Assembly: GCA_963803245.1 (NCBI GenBank)
Contig: CAWDLI010000018.1
Coordinates: forward strand, 186,001-250,000
Direction: 5' to 3'
DNA: 64,000 bases
Source: JACVRW01 sp963803245
GTDB lineage: Bacteria; Actinomycetota; Thermoleophilia; Solirubrobacterales; Thermoleophilaceae
Shown here in pieces: positions 24,225-33,209 of this stretch (position 1 is the first letter of the stretch; the number at the start of each line of letters is the position of its first letter). Below the pieces are notes generated by a model. That model ran no database searches and was not told the DNA's origin. It was given only the letters and a program-made list of their open reading frames with translations. The translations under genes and the position numbers were made by a program.

Positions 24225-25424
24225 TTGCGACACCGCCGGATTTCCGCTGGAGGGGCTGTAGCCGCGTTGGGTGCCTGCGCGCTCACGCTCAGCCCCACGG
24301 CGGGGGCCCAGTCCGGCGGTGGTGGCGGCGTCGTGTACGTCGCGAAGCCGGAGGTCACCAAGGTCAGCTGCATCAGGCGCTGCGCCTCGCGCAAGCGAGC
24401 GCAGGGCGGAAGCACCCTGCGGGTGAGCGGGACCTCGCTCGACGGCGTGGTCCGCCTGATCTTCAGCGGGAGCCGGGGGCGCTCCGACGACACCGTCGCC
24501 TCGGTTCGCTCGGGCGGGTCCACCCGCATGACCGTGAAGGTGCCGATCGGGGCCGTCAGCGGCCCGCTCGTGGCGTTCGTGAGCCGCTCGGTCCGGTCGC
24601 TCCCCACGAAGCCGACGGCGATCCTCCCAGCCCCTCCGCCCGAACCGAACACGGAGCTCAGCCCGGTACCGAACGCGCCGCAGATCGAGACCGGCACGAG
24701 CCGCACGAAGGCGTTCGTGGACGCGCAGCGGGCGGTCACGTTCTCCTTCCGGATGTCGGGCGACGCTCCGGATGAGCTGGCCGTCGAGCTCGTGCGCGCG
24801 AGTGACGGCACCGCGGTCAAGACCTGGAACCCCGACAGCACGCCGGGCGCCGTGACCAGCCTCTCCTGGAACGGCCGGATCGGGTCCGCCGGTGCGCGGC
24901 CGGGGCGCTACTCCTTCCGGCTCACCGCCTCCGCGGGCAACGGCGCGACTGTTCGCAGCGCCGGCGTGGACGAGGGCGGTCGCGACGCCTTCGACCTCTA
25001 CGACAACATCTTCCCCGTACGCGGCCGCCACAACTACGGCGGCTCCAACGCGGACTTCGGATCGGGTCGCGCGGGCCACAGCCATCAGGGTCAGGACGTC
25101 TTCGCCCGCTGCGGCACGCCCCTGGTGGCCGCACGCGGCGGCCGGGTCAAGTTCAAGCAGTACCACGCAGCCGCCGGCCACTACCTGGTGATCGACGGGG
25201 CGGGCACGGACGAGGACTACGTTTACATGCACCTCGCCGAGGCCTCCCCCTTCTCGCCCGGCGACCGCGTCTACACCGGGCAGCGCATCGGCGCGGTGGG
25301 CGACACGGGGAACGCCCGCGGCTGTCATCTCCACTTCGAGCTCTGGCGCGGACCGGGCTGGTACGACGGCGGGAAGCCCTTCGACCCGCTGTCCTCGCTG
25401 CGCGCCTGGGACGCCTGGTCCTAG
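24225..25424 (+). CDS. secreted M23-family zinc metallopeptidase
   Basis: A 399-residue exported LytM-type endopeptidase. The signal is RHRRISAGGAVAALGACALT. An IPT/TIG-like beta domain and a FlgD-like beta-sandwich (about residues 150-245) precede the catalytic domain with HSHQGQDVFA (H and D ligands) and HLHFELW. It is predicted to cut peptidoglycan cross-bridges. The TTG start gives the only sensible signal peptide, although AGGAG lies just one base before it. It is controlled by the c-di-AMP riboswitch upstream. Confidence 0.9.
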   Translation: MRHRRISAGGAVAALGACALTLSPTAGAQSGGGGGVVYVAKPEVTKVSCIRRCASRKRAQGGSTLRVSGTSLDGVVRLIFSGSRGRSDDTVASVRSGGSTRMTVKVPIGAVSGPLVAFVSRSVRSLPTKPTAILPAPPPEPNTELSPVPNAPQIETGTSRTKAFVDAQRAVTFSFRMSGDAPDELAVELVRASDGTAVKTWNPDSTPGAVTSLSWNGRIGSAGARPGRYSFRLTASAGNGATVRSAGVDEGGRDAFDLYDNIFPVRGRHNYGGSNADFGSGRAGHSHQGQDVFARCGTPLVAARGGRVKFKQYHAAAGHYLVIDGAGTDEDYVYMHLAEASPFSPGDRVYTGQRIGAVGDTGNARGCHLHFELWRGPGWYDGGKPFDPLSSLRAWDAWS

Positions 25425-25717
25425 GAGCGCCGGCTCTCGAGCTCGCCGCGCTTGCGGTCCGGCAGCAGGCGGTCGATGCGGTTGTAGGCGGCCAGGAGCA
25501 GGACCGAGGCGCCGACCGCGATCACGAAGCTGCCGAAGTCGAAGTCGTTGGCGTCGGCGATGCCGAGCCACTCGGTGGCCACGAACCCGCCGATCAGCGA
25601 CCCCACAACGCCGAGCACGACGGTGAGCACGACGCCGATGCGCTGTCTCCCCGGCTTCAGCATCCGGGCGAACAGGCCCACGAAGAGGCCCCACAGGACC
25701 CAGGTGAGGATGCCCAC
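25421..25717 (-). CDS. GlsB/YeaQ/YmgE-type membrane stress protein
   Basis: A 98-residue membrane protein with three hydrophobic segments: GILTWVLWGLFVGLFARML, then VVLTVVLGVVGSLIGGFVA, then FVIAVGASVLLLAAYNRI. The pattern GLFARMLKPG...GSLIGGF is characteristic of the transglycosylase-associated (GlsB) family; molecular function is unknown. It has a longer charged C-terminus than usual (PDRKRGELESRRS). The stop overlaps the stop of the convergent M23 gene. Confidence 0.85.
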   Translation of the reverse strand: MGILTWVLWGLFVGLFARMLKPGRQRIGVVLTVVLGVVGSLIGGFVATEWLGIADANDFDFGSFVIAVGASVLLLAAYNRIDRLLPDRKRGELESRRS

Positions 25718-25780
25718 GAGGCAAAGCTAGCGCGGCGGCGGCAGAATCCGCCCCGACCCGCTGAGCGAACGAGGAGGCAC

Positions 25781-26173
25781 ATGGCCGGGTACTCGATCAC
25801 CCCGCTTGAGGAGATTCCGGATGTGAGCGGGGACTATCCCGGCGAGATCCGCCCGGGCACCGAACTCGCTGGCGCGGAGCAGGTGGCGTTCGCCTGGCGC
25901 CGCATGGCCCCGCGCACCGGCGGGAAGGGCAGCTACGGCCACCGCCACCGGACGCAGGAGGAGATCATCTTCGTTATCTCCGGGACCGTCGAGGTGAAGC
26001 TCGAGGACGAGGTCGTCCACGTGGACGCCGGCCATGTGGTGCGCATCTCACCCGAGGTGCTGCGGTCGGTCTGGAACGAGGGACCCGAGGACGCGACGCT
26101 GCTGCTGGTCTCCCAGCGCCTCGAGGATCAGTCCAACGAGGTCGAGCTCGTGGACGGCTTCTGGCCGGAGTGA
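25781..26173 (+). CDS. cupin-domain protein
   Basis: A 130-residue single cupin. Motif 1 is GHRHRTQEEIIFVISGTVEV and motif 2 is VDAGHVVRISPEVLRSVWNE. His and Glu ligands of motif 1 are present, while the usual motif 2 His is replaced near the Arg/Ser region, so metal binding may be altered. A GAGGAGG-like site (GAACGAGGAGGC) precedes the ATG. Substrate unknown. Confidence 0.85.
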   Translation: MAGYSITPLEEIPDVSGDYPGEIRPGTELAGAEQVAFAWRRMAPRTGGKGSYGHRHRTQEEIIFVISGTVEVKLEDEVVHVDAGHVVRISPEVLRSVWNEGPEDATLLLVSQRLEDQSNEVELVDGFWPE

Positions 26174-26297
26174 GCTAGGCCGGGCTTCGACGCCTAGTAG
26201 CGCTACAAAGCGTTCACCTCAGCTGGGTACCGAGTCGGATTCCCGGCGTCGCGTCACGCTCACCCGACGCAGAACGGCCGACCGGGCGGCGCGATTT

Positions 26298-26354
26298 GTT
26301 CCTACCTTCCTGACTTTTGGTTGCAGAGCAACCACAGCCCAGGAAGGTAGGACC
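26298..26354. terminator. two-tier hairpin between convergent cupin and guaA genes
   Basis: TCCTACCTTCCTG (26300-26312) pairs exactly with CAGGAAGGTAGGA (26340-26352). Inside it, TGGTTGC (26318-26324) pairs with GCAACCA (26328-26334) around an AGA triloop. The structure lies in the 205-bp gap between convergent ends (26173 and 26379). It is probably a bidirectional terminator; there is no U-tract. The rest of the gap holds nothing recognisable. Confidence 0.6.
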
Positions 26355-26378
26355 GCAAGCGATCGCATGACGCCGGGG

Positions 26379-27982
26379 CTATTCCCACTCGATGGTGCCG
26401 GGCGGCTTGGACGTGATGTCCAGAGTCACCCGGTTGACCTGCGCGATCTCGTTGATCATCCGCGAGGCCACGCGCTCGAGCAGGTCGTAGGGCAGGCGCG
26501 CCCAGTCGGCGGTCATGGCGTCGTCGCTCGTCACGGCGCGGATGACGACGACGTAGCCGTAGGTGCGCTCGTCGCCCTGCACGCCGACGCTGCGGAGATC
26601 GCCCGGGAGGACGCAGAACGACTGCCACAGCTCGCGGTAGAGGCCGGCGGTGCGGATCTCGTCCTGGAGGATCGCGTCGGCGTCGCGCAGGATCTCGAGG
26701 CGCTCCTTCGTGACCTCGCCGCCGACCACGCGGATCGCCAGCCCGGGGCCTGGGAACGGCTGGCGCCATACGAGCCGGTCGGACATCCCGAGCTCGGCGC
26801 CCACCTGGCGCACCTCGTCCTTGAACAGCATGCGCAATGGCTCCACCAGCTCGAACTCGAGGTCGTCGGGGAGGCCGCCGACGTTGTGGTGGGACTTGAT
26901 GGTCGCGGCGCCGGTGCCGCCGCCGGACTCGATCACGTCGGAGTAGAGCGTGCCCTGCACGAGGTAGTGCGGGTCGTCGAGGCGGGCGGCCTGCTCCTCG
27001 AACACCCGGATGAACTCCGCGCCGATGATCTTGCGCTTGGTCTCGGGGTCGGTGACCCCGGCGAGGCGCGCCAGGAAGCGCTCCTCGGCGTCGACGGCGA
27101 TGAGCGGCACCTTGAACTGGTCGCGGAAGGCCGCGACCACCTGGTTGCCCTCGTTCTTTCGCATCAGGCCGTGGTCCACGAACACGCATGTGAGCTGCTC
27201 GCCCACCGCCTTGTAGGTGAGCAGGGCCGCCACGGAGGAGTCGACGCCGCCGGACAGCCCGCAGATCACCCTGCCGCTGCCGACCTGCTCGCGAATGCGG
27301 GCCACCTGCTCCTCGACCACCGAGGCCGCGCTCCAGGCCATGTCGCAGCCGGCGATGTCGCGCAGGAAGGTCTGGAGGATCTGTGTCCCGTAGGGGGTGT
27401 GCGCCACCTCGGGGTGGAACTGGATCCCGTAGAGGCCGCGGGCCGGGTCCTCCATGGCGGCCACCGGCGACTCGGTGGACGAGGCGAGCGCGGTGAAGCC
27501 CGACGGCGCCTCGAAGACGGTGTCGCGGTGGCTCATCCAGCAGCTCTGTTCGGCTGGGACTCCCTCGAGGAGCCGGCCCGGCTCCGCCACCGTCAGCTGG
27601 GAGCGCCCGAACTCACCGACCTCGGCGCCCTCCACCTTGCCGCCCAGCGTGAGCACCATCGCCTGCATGCCGTAGCAAATGCCGAGCACGGGGATCCCCA
27701 TCTCGAGCAGCTCCTGGCGCAGGGCGGGCGCGCCGTCCGCGTAGACCGAGGCCGGGCCGCCCGACAGGATCAGGCCCTTCGGCGCCCGGCGCACGATCTC
27801 CTCGAGCGCCACGTCGTGCGGGAGCAGCTCGGAGAACACTCCGCATTCGCGCACCCGGCGCGCGATCAGCTGTGAGTACTGCCCACCGAAGTCGAGGACC
27901 AGGACCTCGTCGGAAGCCTGGCTCGGCGGGTGCGCACCTCGGCGGCCGTGTCCGCGCCCTCGCTGACCCCCGCGCCGATCAC
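26379..27982 (-). CDS. guaA: GMP synthase (glutamine-hydrolysing); N-terminus frameshifted
   Basis: Converts XMP to GMP. The class I amidotransferase part includes LDFGGQYSQLIARRV, GICYGMQAM with the nucleophile Cys, and FHPEV. The ATP pyrophosphatase P-loop is GLSGGVDSSVAALL, and the dimerisation tail ends SKPPGTIEWE. The continuous frame has no usual start before GTG 27854, which would delete the GGQYSQ region. Coding-like sequence (VIGAGVSEGADTAAEVRT) upstream is one base out of phase. Adding one C to the CCC at 27928-27930 joins it in frame to PPSQASDEVLVLDFGG. Confidence 0.88.
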
Positions 27983-28013
27983 CGCGGCACCGAGGGTTGC
28001 GCGAGGAGCGCGC

Positions 28014-29264
28014 TCACTCCCCGACTAGCGCCGGGTCACCGGCCGGCTGGGGCTCCTCGGCGGGCGCCACGCCGTTGGCCGCGGGATGCGGCACGGCCGC
28101 GGAGGTGGAGCCCATCCCGATCGACTGCTCGCGCTGGAGCTGCTTGCCCTCGCTCTGCAGCGAGGGAGCGACCATCACCTCGGCCTTGTGGAACGCGGGG
28201 ATGTCCTCGTACCCGCAGGTGGCCATCGAGGTGCGCAGGCTGCCGATCAGGTTGAAGGTGCCGTCGTTCTCGTGCGCGGGCCCGAGCAGGATCTGCTCGA
28301 GCGTGCCGTTCTGGGTGGTCTTCACCCGGGCGCCGCGCGGCAGCGTGGCGTGGAATGTGGCCATGCCCCAGTGGTAGCCGTGCCCGGGGGCCTCGTACGC
28401 GCGGGCGAGCGGGGAGCCGACCATCACGGCGTCGGCGCCGCAGGCGATCGCCTTGGACAGGTCGCCGCCGTTGCGCATGCCGCCGTCGGCGATCACCTTC
28501 ACGTACTCGCCGGTCTCGAGCATGTGCTGGGAGCGCGCGGCAGCCACGTCGGCGATCGCGGTGGCCTGGGGCACGCCGATCCCGAGCACGCCGCGCGTGG
28601 TGCAGGCGGCGCCGGGGCCGACGCCGACCAGCACGGCGACCGCGCCGGTGCGCATCAGGTGGAGCCCGGTGGCGTAGGAGGCGCAACCGCCGACGATCAC
28701 CGGGACCGGCACCTCGCGGATGAACTCCTTCAGGTTGAGCGGCTCGCTGCGCGTGGACACGTGCTCGGCCGAGATGACGGTGCCCTGGATCACGAGGACG
28801 TCGAGGCCCGCCTCGATGGCGGTCTCGTAGTAGGCGCGGACGCGCTGCGGCGTCAGTGACGCGCAGGCGACGACCCCCTGGTCCTTGATCTCGCGGATCC
28901 GCTGCGCGACGAGCTCCTCGCGCACGGGCTCGGCGTAGATGCGCTGCATCTCCGCGGTGGCCAGGTCCTTCGGAAGGCCGGCGATCCGCTCCAGCTCGGA
29001 GTCGGGATCGTCGTAGCGGGTCCAGATTCCCTCGAGGTTCAGAACCCCGAGCCCGCCGAGCTTCCCGATCTGGCCCGCGGTGGCCGGAGACACCACTCCG
29101 TCCATTGCCGAGGCGAGGAGCGGGAGCTCGAACCGGTAGGGCCCGAGGGTCCAGGTGATGTCGACGTCGTCCGGGTCGCGGGTGCGCCGCGAGGGCACTA
29201 TCGCGATGTCATCGAAGCCGTACGCGCGACGGCCCTTCTTGCCCCGGCCGATCTCAACTTCCAT
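28014..29264 (-). CDS. guaB3: IMP dehydrogenase family protein GuaB3
   Basis: A 416-residue TIM-barrel protein related to IMP dehydrogenase but without the CBS domain, as in actinobacterial GuaB3. The catalytic-loop region is VGPGAACTTRGVLGIG with Cys and Thr present. The phosphate site is VIADGGMRNGGDLSKAIACG. It starts EVEIGRGKKGRRAYGFDDIA. It lies directly upstream of guaA. The stop overlaps a GTG (28017) that may be the original guaA start. Physiological activity of GuaB3 is less clear than GuaB2. Confidence 0.92.
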   Translation of the reverse strand: MEVEIGRGKKGRRAYGFDDIAIVPSRRTRDPDDVDITWTLGPYRFELPLLASAMDGVVSPATAGQIGKLGGLGVLNLEGIWTRYDDPDSELERIAGLPKDLATAEMQRIYAEPVREELVAQRIREIKDQGVVACASLTPQRVRAYYETAIEAGLDVLVIQGTVISAEHVSTRSEPLNLKEFIREVPVPVIVGGCASYATGLHLMRTGAVAVLVGVGPGAACTTRGVLGIGVPQATAIADVAAARSQHMLETGEYVKVIADGGMRNGGDLSKAIACGADAVMVGSPLARAYEAPGHGYHWGMATFHATLPRGARVKTTQNGTLEQILLGPAHENDGTFNLIGSLRTSMATCGYEDIPAFHKAEVMVAPSLQSEGKQLQREQSIGMGSTSAAVPHPAANGVAPAEEPQPAGDPALVGE

Positions 29265-29323
29265 TGGGCCATCCTAGGTTCGACGACGGACGAACGCTTG
29301 ACGTTAGCACCGCCGCCTGAGCG

Positions 29324-30319
29324 CTAGCCGACCCGCGTGGAACCGCCTCCGAGACCGCCCCCGGAGCCGAGCGCCGAGGGCTCGATCCGCTCGACATCGA
29401 CCTCCGGCCGGAGGCGCTCGACCTCGCGCAGATCGACCACGCCGGCCCCGAAGTGCTGGGTGGACTCGGCGCCGCAGGCGACCGCGAAGCGAAGGCAGTC
29501 CTCGTTCCCGCTCCCCGAGTAGCGGGCCGCCACGAAGCCGGCGAGGAAGGCGTCCCCCGAGCCCACGGCGGAGACCGGCTCGAGCGGGTCGAGCGTGGCC
29601 CGGAACACCCGCTTCTCGGTGCCGTCCTGAAGCAGCGCGAGGCAGCCGTTCGGCAGGGTCATGATCGACTCCCGGGCGCCGAGCTCGACCATCTCCGCCA
29701 CCCCCGCCACGCGATCCTCCTCGTCCGCGAACTCGCGGCCCACGAGGCCCTCGGCCTCGAGCTCGTTGGGGCTGACGAGGTCGGGCGACTTGCGCGTGGC
29801 GAGCTGGAGCGGCTCGCCCTCGGAGTCCAGCACGGTGGACACGCCGAGCCGTCTGAGCTCGTCGATCAGGCGTCCGTAGAGGCCCGGATCGACGCCGCGG
29901 GGCTGGCTGCCGGAAAACACGCACATTGCGGCCCCCTTCGCCAGATAGAGCAGCTTCTCGACGAAGTGCTCGAGCTCGGACTCGGACACGAGCGGCCCGT
30001 ACTCGTTGATCTCCGTCTGCTCGCCGGAAGTGGGATCGATGACCGCGGTGGAGGTGCGCGACTCCTCGCCTATGCGCAGGAAGTCGTTGAGGATGCCCTC
30101 GCCGGTGAGCGCCTCGGTGATGAGCGTGCCGGTGGGACCGCCGGCCACGCCGGTGGCGATCACCGGCTGTCCCAGCGCCTTCAGGGCGCGCGCCACGTTC
30201 ACGCCCTTGCCGCCCGCCATGGCGGTCTGCTCGACCGCGCGATGGCGGCGTCCGAGCCGGAAGTTCGGCACGGCGAGCGTCTTGTCGATCGCTGCGTTGA
30301 GGGTGACTGTGACGATCAT
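29324..30319 (-). CDS. PfkB-family hexose kinase (1-phosphofructokinase type)
   Basis: A 331-residue ribokinase-fold sugar kinase. The N-terminus IVTVTLNAAIDKTLAVPNF and the MAGGKGVNVARALKALG motif are typical of FruK/LacC. The catalytic motif is AVGSGDAFLAGFVAARY. It phosphorylates a phosphosugar such as fructose-1-phosphate or tagatose-6-phosphate; there is no PTS gene nearby to decide. The ATG overlaps the stop of the carboxypeptidase gene (ATGA). The Gly/Ser tail (ALGSGGGLGGGS) is extra. Confidence 0.88.
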   Translation of the reverse strand: MIVTVTLNAAIDKTLAVPNFRLGRRHRAVEQTAMAGGKGVNVARALKALGQPVIATGVAGGPTGTLITEALTGEGILNDFLRIGEESRTSTAVIDPTSGEQTEINEYGPLVSESELEHFVEKLLYLAKGAAMCVFSGSQPRGVDPGLYGRLIDELRRLGVSTVLDSEGEPLQLATRKSPDLVSPNELEAEGLVGREFADEEDRVAGVAEMVELGARESIMTLPNGCLALLQDGTEKRVFRATLDPLEPVSAVGSGDAFLAGFVAARYSGSGNEDCLRFAVACGAESTQHFGAGVVDLREVERLRPEVDVERIEPSALGSGGGLGGGSTRVG

Positions 30320-31518
30320 CTGACCAGCCGCAGCCGCACGCGGATCCGCAGGACGGCGAGGGTGGCCGCGAGCAGAATGCCGAGCAGGAGGAGCAACGTC
30401 AAGGGAACCCCAAGGGCCGAGAATACGACCCGCACTGTACCCGCTCCGGGTACATCTGACGACGTGATGAGGGCCACTCGGCGGACCTGCCGCCCATCCA
30501 CCAGCACGCTCACCGTCCCCACGCGCGTGCCTGCCGGCAGGGGCCCCTCCAGCTCGTCCGGAGCCGACACCCGGCGGCGCACGCGCTGACCCGCGCGGAC
30601 GGTCAGCGCGACCCCGCGCCGCGGCGCGAGCGCGGCGCGCTCGTCGCGGTGCTCGATCGCGGCCTCCGCCAGCGTCCGCCCCCGCCTGAGCGGCTCCACG
30701 CGCCGGAAGCGCGTGAGCCCCCAGCGGAGGAGCGCGAGCGTGTCGTCGTCGCGCGCCGCCTCGCTCGGCTCGCCGAGCACCACACTCACCACGCGGCCGC
30801 TCCTGCGGGTGCCGGCCGCCCCCACGAGCACGTAGCCGGCTCGCATGGTGTGCCCCGTCTTGACGCCCGTCACGAACGGGTTGCTCCCGATGAGGAGATT
30901 GCGGTTCTCGACGACGCGCGGGCGCGCCCCCGAGGCGAGCCGCGCCACCGGCGTGTCCACGATGCGCGCGAAGCGCCTGTTGCGCATGAGCAGCGTGGCC
31001 AGGGTCGCGAGGTCGCGGGCGCTCGAATAGCCACCCGGCTCGTCGAGGCCGATCGGATTCGCGTAGCTCGTGTCGTCGAGCCCGAGCCGTTCCGCGCGCC
31101 TGTTCATGGCGGTCACGAACGCGCTGGTGCTGCCGGACACCCCGCGGGCCAGGGTCACCGCCGCGTCGTTCGCGCTCTCGAGCAGCAGCGCCTTCAGCAG
31201 GTCGGACACGGTCATCCGCTCCCCTGCGGCCAGGTCGATGCGCGACTCCGCCGGCGCCGCGTCGTACTCCGGAGCGGTGAACACCTCCGTCGGCCGCGCG
31301 CGCTCGAGCACGAGCAGCGCCGTCATCAGCTTGGTGGTGCTCGCTATCGCCTTGCGCTGGTCGGGCCCCCGGGCGTAGAGCACTTGACCGTCCTTCGCGT
31401 CCACCACGATCGCTGCCGGAGCCTGGATCGGCGGGGCCGGGACCGCGGCTGCCGTGGCACAGGGCAGCGCCGCGGCGGCGACGGCCGCGGCCGAGGCGAT
31501 GCGCGCGCGCCGCGTCAC
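30316..31518 (-). CDS. D-alanyl-D-alanine carboxypeptidase (S11)
   Basis: A penicillin-binding protein of 400 residues trimming the terminal D-Ala of stem peptides outside the cell. Signal peptide at residues 1-25. Active-site motifs are STTK (in AIASTTKLMTALL), SAN (LLLESANDAAVTLA) and KTG (TGVKTGHTMRAGYVL). A beta-rich domain and a C-terminal membrane anchor (LTLLLLLGILLAATLAVL) follow. It is coupled to the LysM gene upstream and the kinase gene (both 4-bp overlaps); linkage to the kinase may be only positional. Confidence 0.93.
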   Translation of the reverse strand: MTRRARIASAAAVAAAALPCATAAAVPAPPIQAPAAIVVDAKDGQVLYARGPDQRKAIASTTKLMTALLVLERARPTEVFTAPEYDAAPAESRIDLAAGERMTVSDLLKALLLESANDAAVTLARGVSGSTSAFVTAMNRRAERLGLDDTSYANPIGLDEPGGYSSARDLATLATLLMRNRRFARIVDTPVARLASGARPRVVENRNLLIGSNPFVTGVKTGHTMRAGYVLVGAAGTRRSGRVVSVVLGEPSEAARDDDTLALLRWGLTRFRRVEPLRRGRTLAEAAIEHRDERAALAPRRGVALTVRAGQRVRRRVSAPDELEGPLPAGTRVGTVSVLVDGRQVRRVALITSSDVPGAGTVRVVFSALGVPLTLLLLLGILLAATLAVLRIRVRLRLVR

Positions 31519-31853
31519 TCGCGCAGGTTGATCTTCTGTCCCGACAGCAGCGCCTGCGGGTCGAGCTCCGGATTCAGCTCCTGGAGACGTTCGACGGACA
31601 CGCCGGTCTTCTCCGCGATGAGCACGAGCGTGTCGCCGGTCTTCACGGTGTAGGTCGCACGCCGCGGCGTGGTGGGCGTCGTCGTGGTGGTCTGCGCCGA
31701 GGTGCTGGTCCGGTCGGCGGCGGTGTCATTGCCGCCATTCCCCTCGTCGCCGGCGCTCGCGCTCAGAACGACGAGCGCCACCGCCAGCGCGAACACCACC
31801 AGCGCGAGCGGAGCGAGAAGGCGAGCGGGGCTACGAGGGCCGGATTCGTGCAT
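31515..31853 (-). CDS. membrane-anchored LysM protein
   Basis: A 112-residue protein with one N-terminal transmembrane helix (LLAPLALVVFALAVALVVL), a Thr-rich linker (TSTSAQTTTTTPTTP) and one C-terminal LysM domain (TYTVKTGDTLVLIAEKTGVS). The LysM should bind peptidoglycan glycan. It is coupled by GTGA to the D,D-carboxypeptidase gene, so the two probably act together in wall maintenance. Confidence 0.87.
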   Translation of the reverse strand: MHESGPRSPARLLAPLALVVFALAVALVVLSASAGDEGNGGNDTAADRTSTSAQTTTTTPTTPRRATYTVKTGDTLVLIAEKTGVSVERLQELNPELDPQALLSGQKINLRE

Positions 31854-31931
31854 CTTGCTCCCAGACGGACGCTGCGCAGCATAGGGAGCGGCTCCGGCGG
31901 AGCGAGAAGGTCAGTGAGCGGGGCGCTCCCG

Positions 31932-32855
31932 CTACGACGAGAGCATCCAAGCCGACGCGCGGAGCTCCTCCGCCGCTTCCGCCGCCGCGCGCGCGGGGTC
32001 GCCGCCGCGCTCCTGGAAGGCGTTCACGATCGACCGCGACGCCGTTACGAGGCCCGCGGCGGGGTGCGGCGCGAACGCCGGGGCGAGCTCCTCCACGCGA
32101 CCGCCCTGGGCTCCGACGCCCGGGAGCAGGAAGATCGCGTGCGGCATCAGCTCGCGCAGCCGCGCGAGCAGGCCGGGCTCGGTGGCGCCGGTCACGGCCC
32201 CTACGAACGAGAGCCCGCAGTCCCCCTCGCCCCCCGCGCCCAGCTCGGCCACCATGCGCGCGAGCCGCTCGTGCAGGGGAGGGTCGCCCGCGTCCTGCAG
32301 CTCGGCGGCGCCGGGATTGGAGGTGCGCACGAGCACGAAGCAGCCGGCACCGGCCTCCCGCGCCGCGTCGAGCAGCGGCTCCAGGGCGTCCCGGCCCAGG
32401 AGCGGGTTGGCGGTGAAGGCGTCGGCGCCCAGCCCGGGCACCGGGCCGTAGGGGCCGGGCGTGGAGCCCACCAGCGCCTGGGCGTAGGCGGCGGCCGTGA
32501 CGGGCACGTCGCCGCGCTTGCCGTCGGCGATCACCAGCAGGCCGTGGTCGCGCGCGATCGCCACGGTCCGCTCGAGCGCATCCCATCCGGGCGCGCCGAG
32601 CCGCTCGAAGCACGCGAGCTGCAGCTTGACCGCGACACAGGCCGGCCCGGCGGCGACGATCGCCGCCCGGCAGTGCTGCGCCACGGCCTCCGCCGTGTTG
32701 ACGCGTGCCAGGCGGCCCTCGCCCGACCCGGTGGGCGCGACACCGGGCCAGAGCGTGGCCGGATCAGGGTCCAGCCCGAGCACGACACGGCTCCGGCGCT
32801 CTTCGACGAGCACCGCGAGCCGGTCAGCGAAATGCAACCTGGGACCCCCTGTCAC
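31932..32855 (-). CDS. pyrF: orotidine 5'-phosphate decarboxylase, type 2
   Basis: A 307-residue pyrimidine enzyme of the longer type 2 subfamily. VVLGLDPDPATLWPG lies near residue 22 and the catalytic Lys motif is LVIADGKRGDVPVTA. The C-terminal phosphate loop FLLPGVGAQGGRVEEL is intact. It makes UMP from OMP. It is separated by 43 bp from the HU gene and 78 bp from the LysM gene; both gaps lack other genes. Confidence 0.93.
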   Translation of the reverse strand: MTGGPRLHFADRLAVLVEERRSRVVLGLDPDPATLWPGVAPTGSGEGRLARVNTAEAVAQHCRAAIVAAGPACVAVKLQLACFERLGAPGWDALERTVAIARDHGLLVIADGKRGDVPVTAAAYAQALVGSTPGPYGPVPGLGADAFTANPLLGRDALEPLLDAAREAGAGCFVLVRTSNPGAAELQDAGDPPLHERLARMVAELGAGGEGDCGLSFVGAVTGATEPGLLARLRELMPHAIFLLPGVGAQGGRVEELAPAFAPHPAAGLVTASRSIVNAFQERGGDPARAAAEAAEELRASAWMLSS

Positions 32856-32873
32856 GGGGGCAACAGCCGCGCC

Positions 32874-32905
32874 CTCCTATACGACGGAAACCAGCCGTCT
32901 AGGAG
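32874..32905 (-). terminator. two-tier hairpin at the HU stop codon
   Basis: CTCCTA (32874-32879) pairs with TAGGAG (32900-32905) and GACGG (32883-32887) pairs with CCGTC (32895-32899) around a seven-base loop. The HU stop lies within the structure. There is no U-tract. It is probably a terminator or mRNA 3' stabiliser for HU. Confidence 0.45.
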
Positions 32906-33177
32906 CCTTTAACCGCTGATTTGAGGGATGAACCGGCGCTGAAACGCGGCACACGGCTTGCGGCGATCTGAATCCGCTCGCCCGTCTGGGGGTTCACTCC
33001 CTGACGCGCGCCACGCTCGGCCACGGCGAACTTGCCGAAACCGGTGAAATTGATCTCGCCGCCACGCGACAAGACCTCCTTGACGGTGTCCAGAACGGCG
33101 TCGACCACCTTGCCGGCCTCACCCTTGCCGATGCCGGCGCGATCTGCCACCTGGTCCACGAACTCGGCCTTCGTCAC
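32899..33177 (-). CDS. hup: HU-family nucleoid protein
   Basis: A 92-residue HU/IHF-type DNA-bending protein of standard length. It starts TKAEFVDQVADRAGIGKGEA. The beta-arm region is GFGKFAVAERGARQGVNPQT, with the intercalating Pro in NPQT. It lacks the long Lys/Ala-rich tail of mycobacterial HupB. A strong AAGGAGGAG site precedes the GTG start. An inverted repeat lies upstream at 33210-33232. Confidence 0.95.
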   Translation of the reverse strand: MTKAEFVDQVADRAGIGKGEAGKVVDAVLDTVKEVLSRGGEINFTGFGKFAVAERGARQGVNPQTGERIQIAASRVPRFSAGSSLKSAVKGS

Positions 33178-33209
33178 GATCTCCTCCTTAACGGGGGCAT
33201 TCGAATCGG

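Noticed and set aside
29453..30589. Long frame antisense to the PfkB kinase gene, and similar long antisense frames at 26034-27875, 34644-36083, 40626-42476 and 49732-51705
   Set aside because: Each lies exactly opposite a gene with clear catalytic motifs; the translated product is low-complexity Arg/His/Val/Leu sequence.
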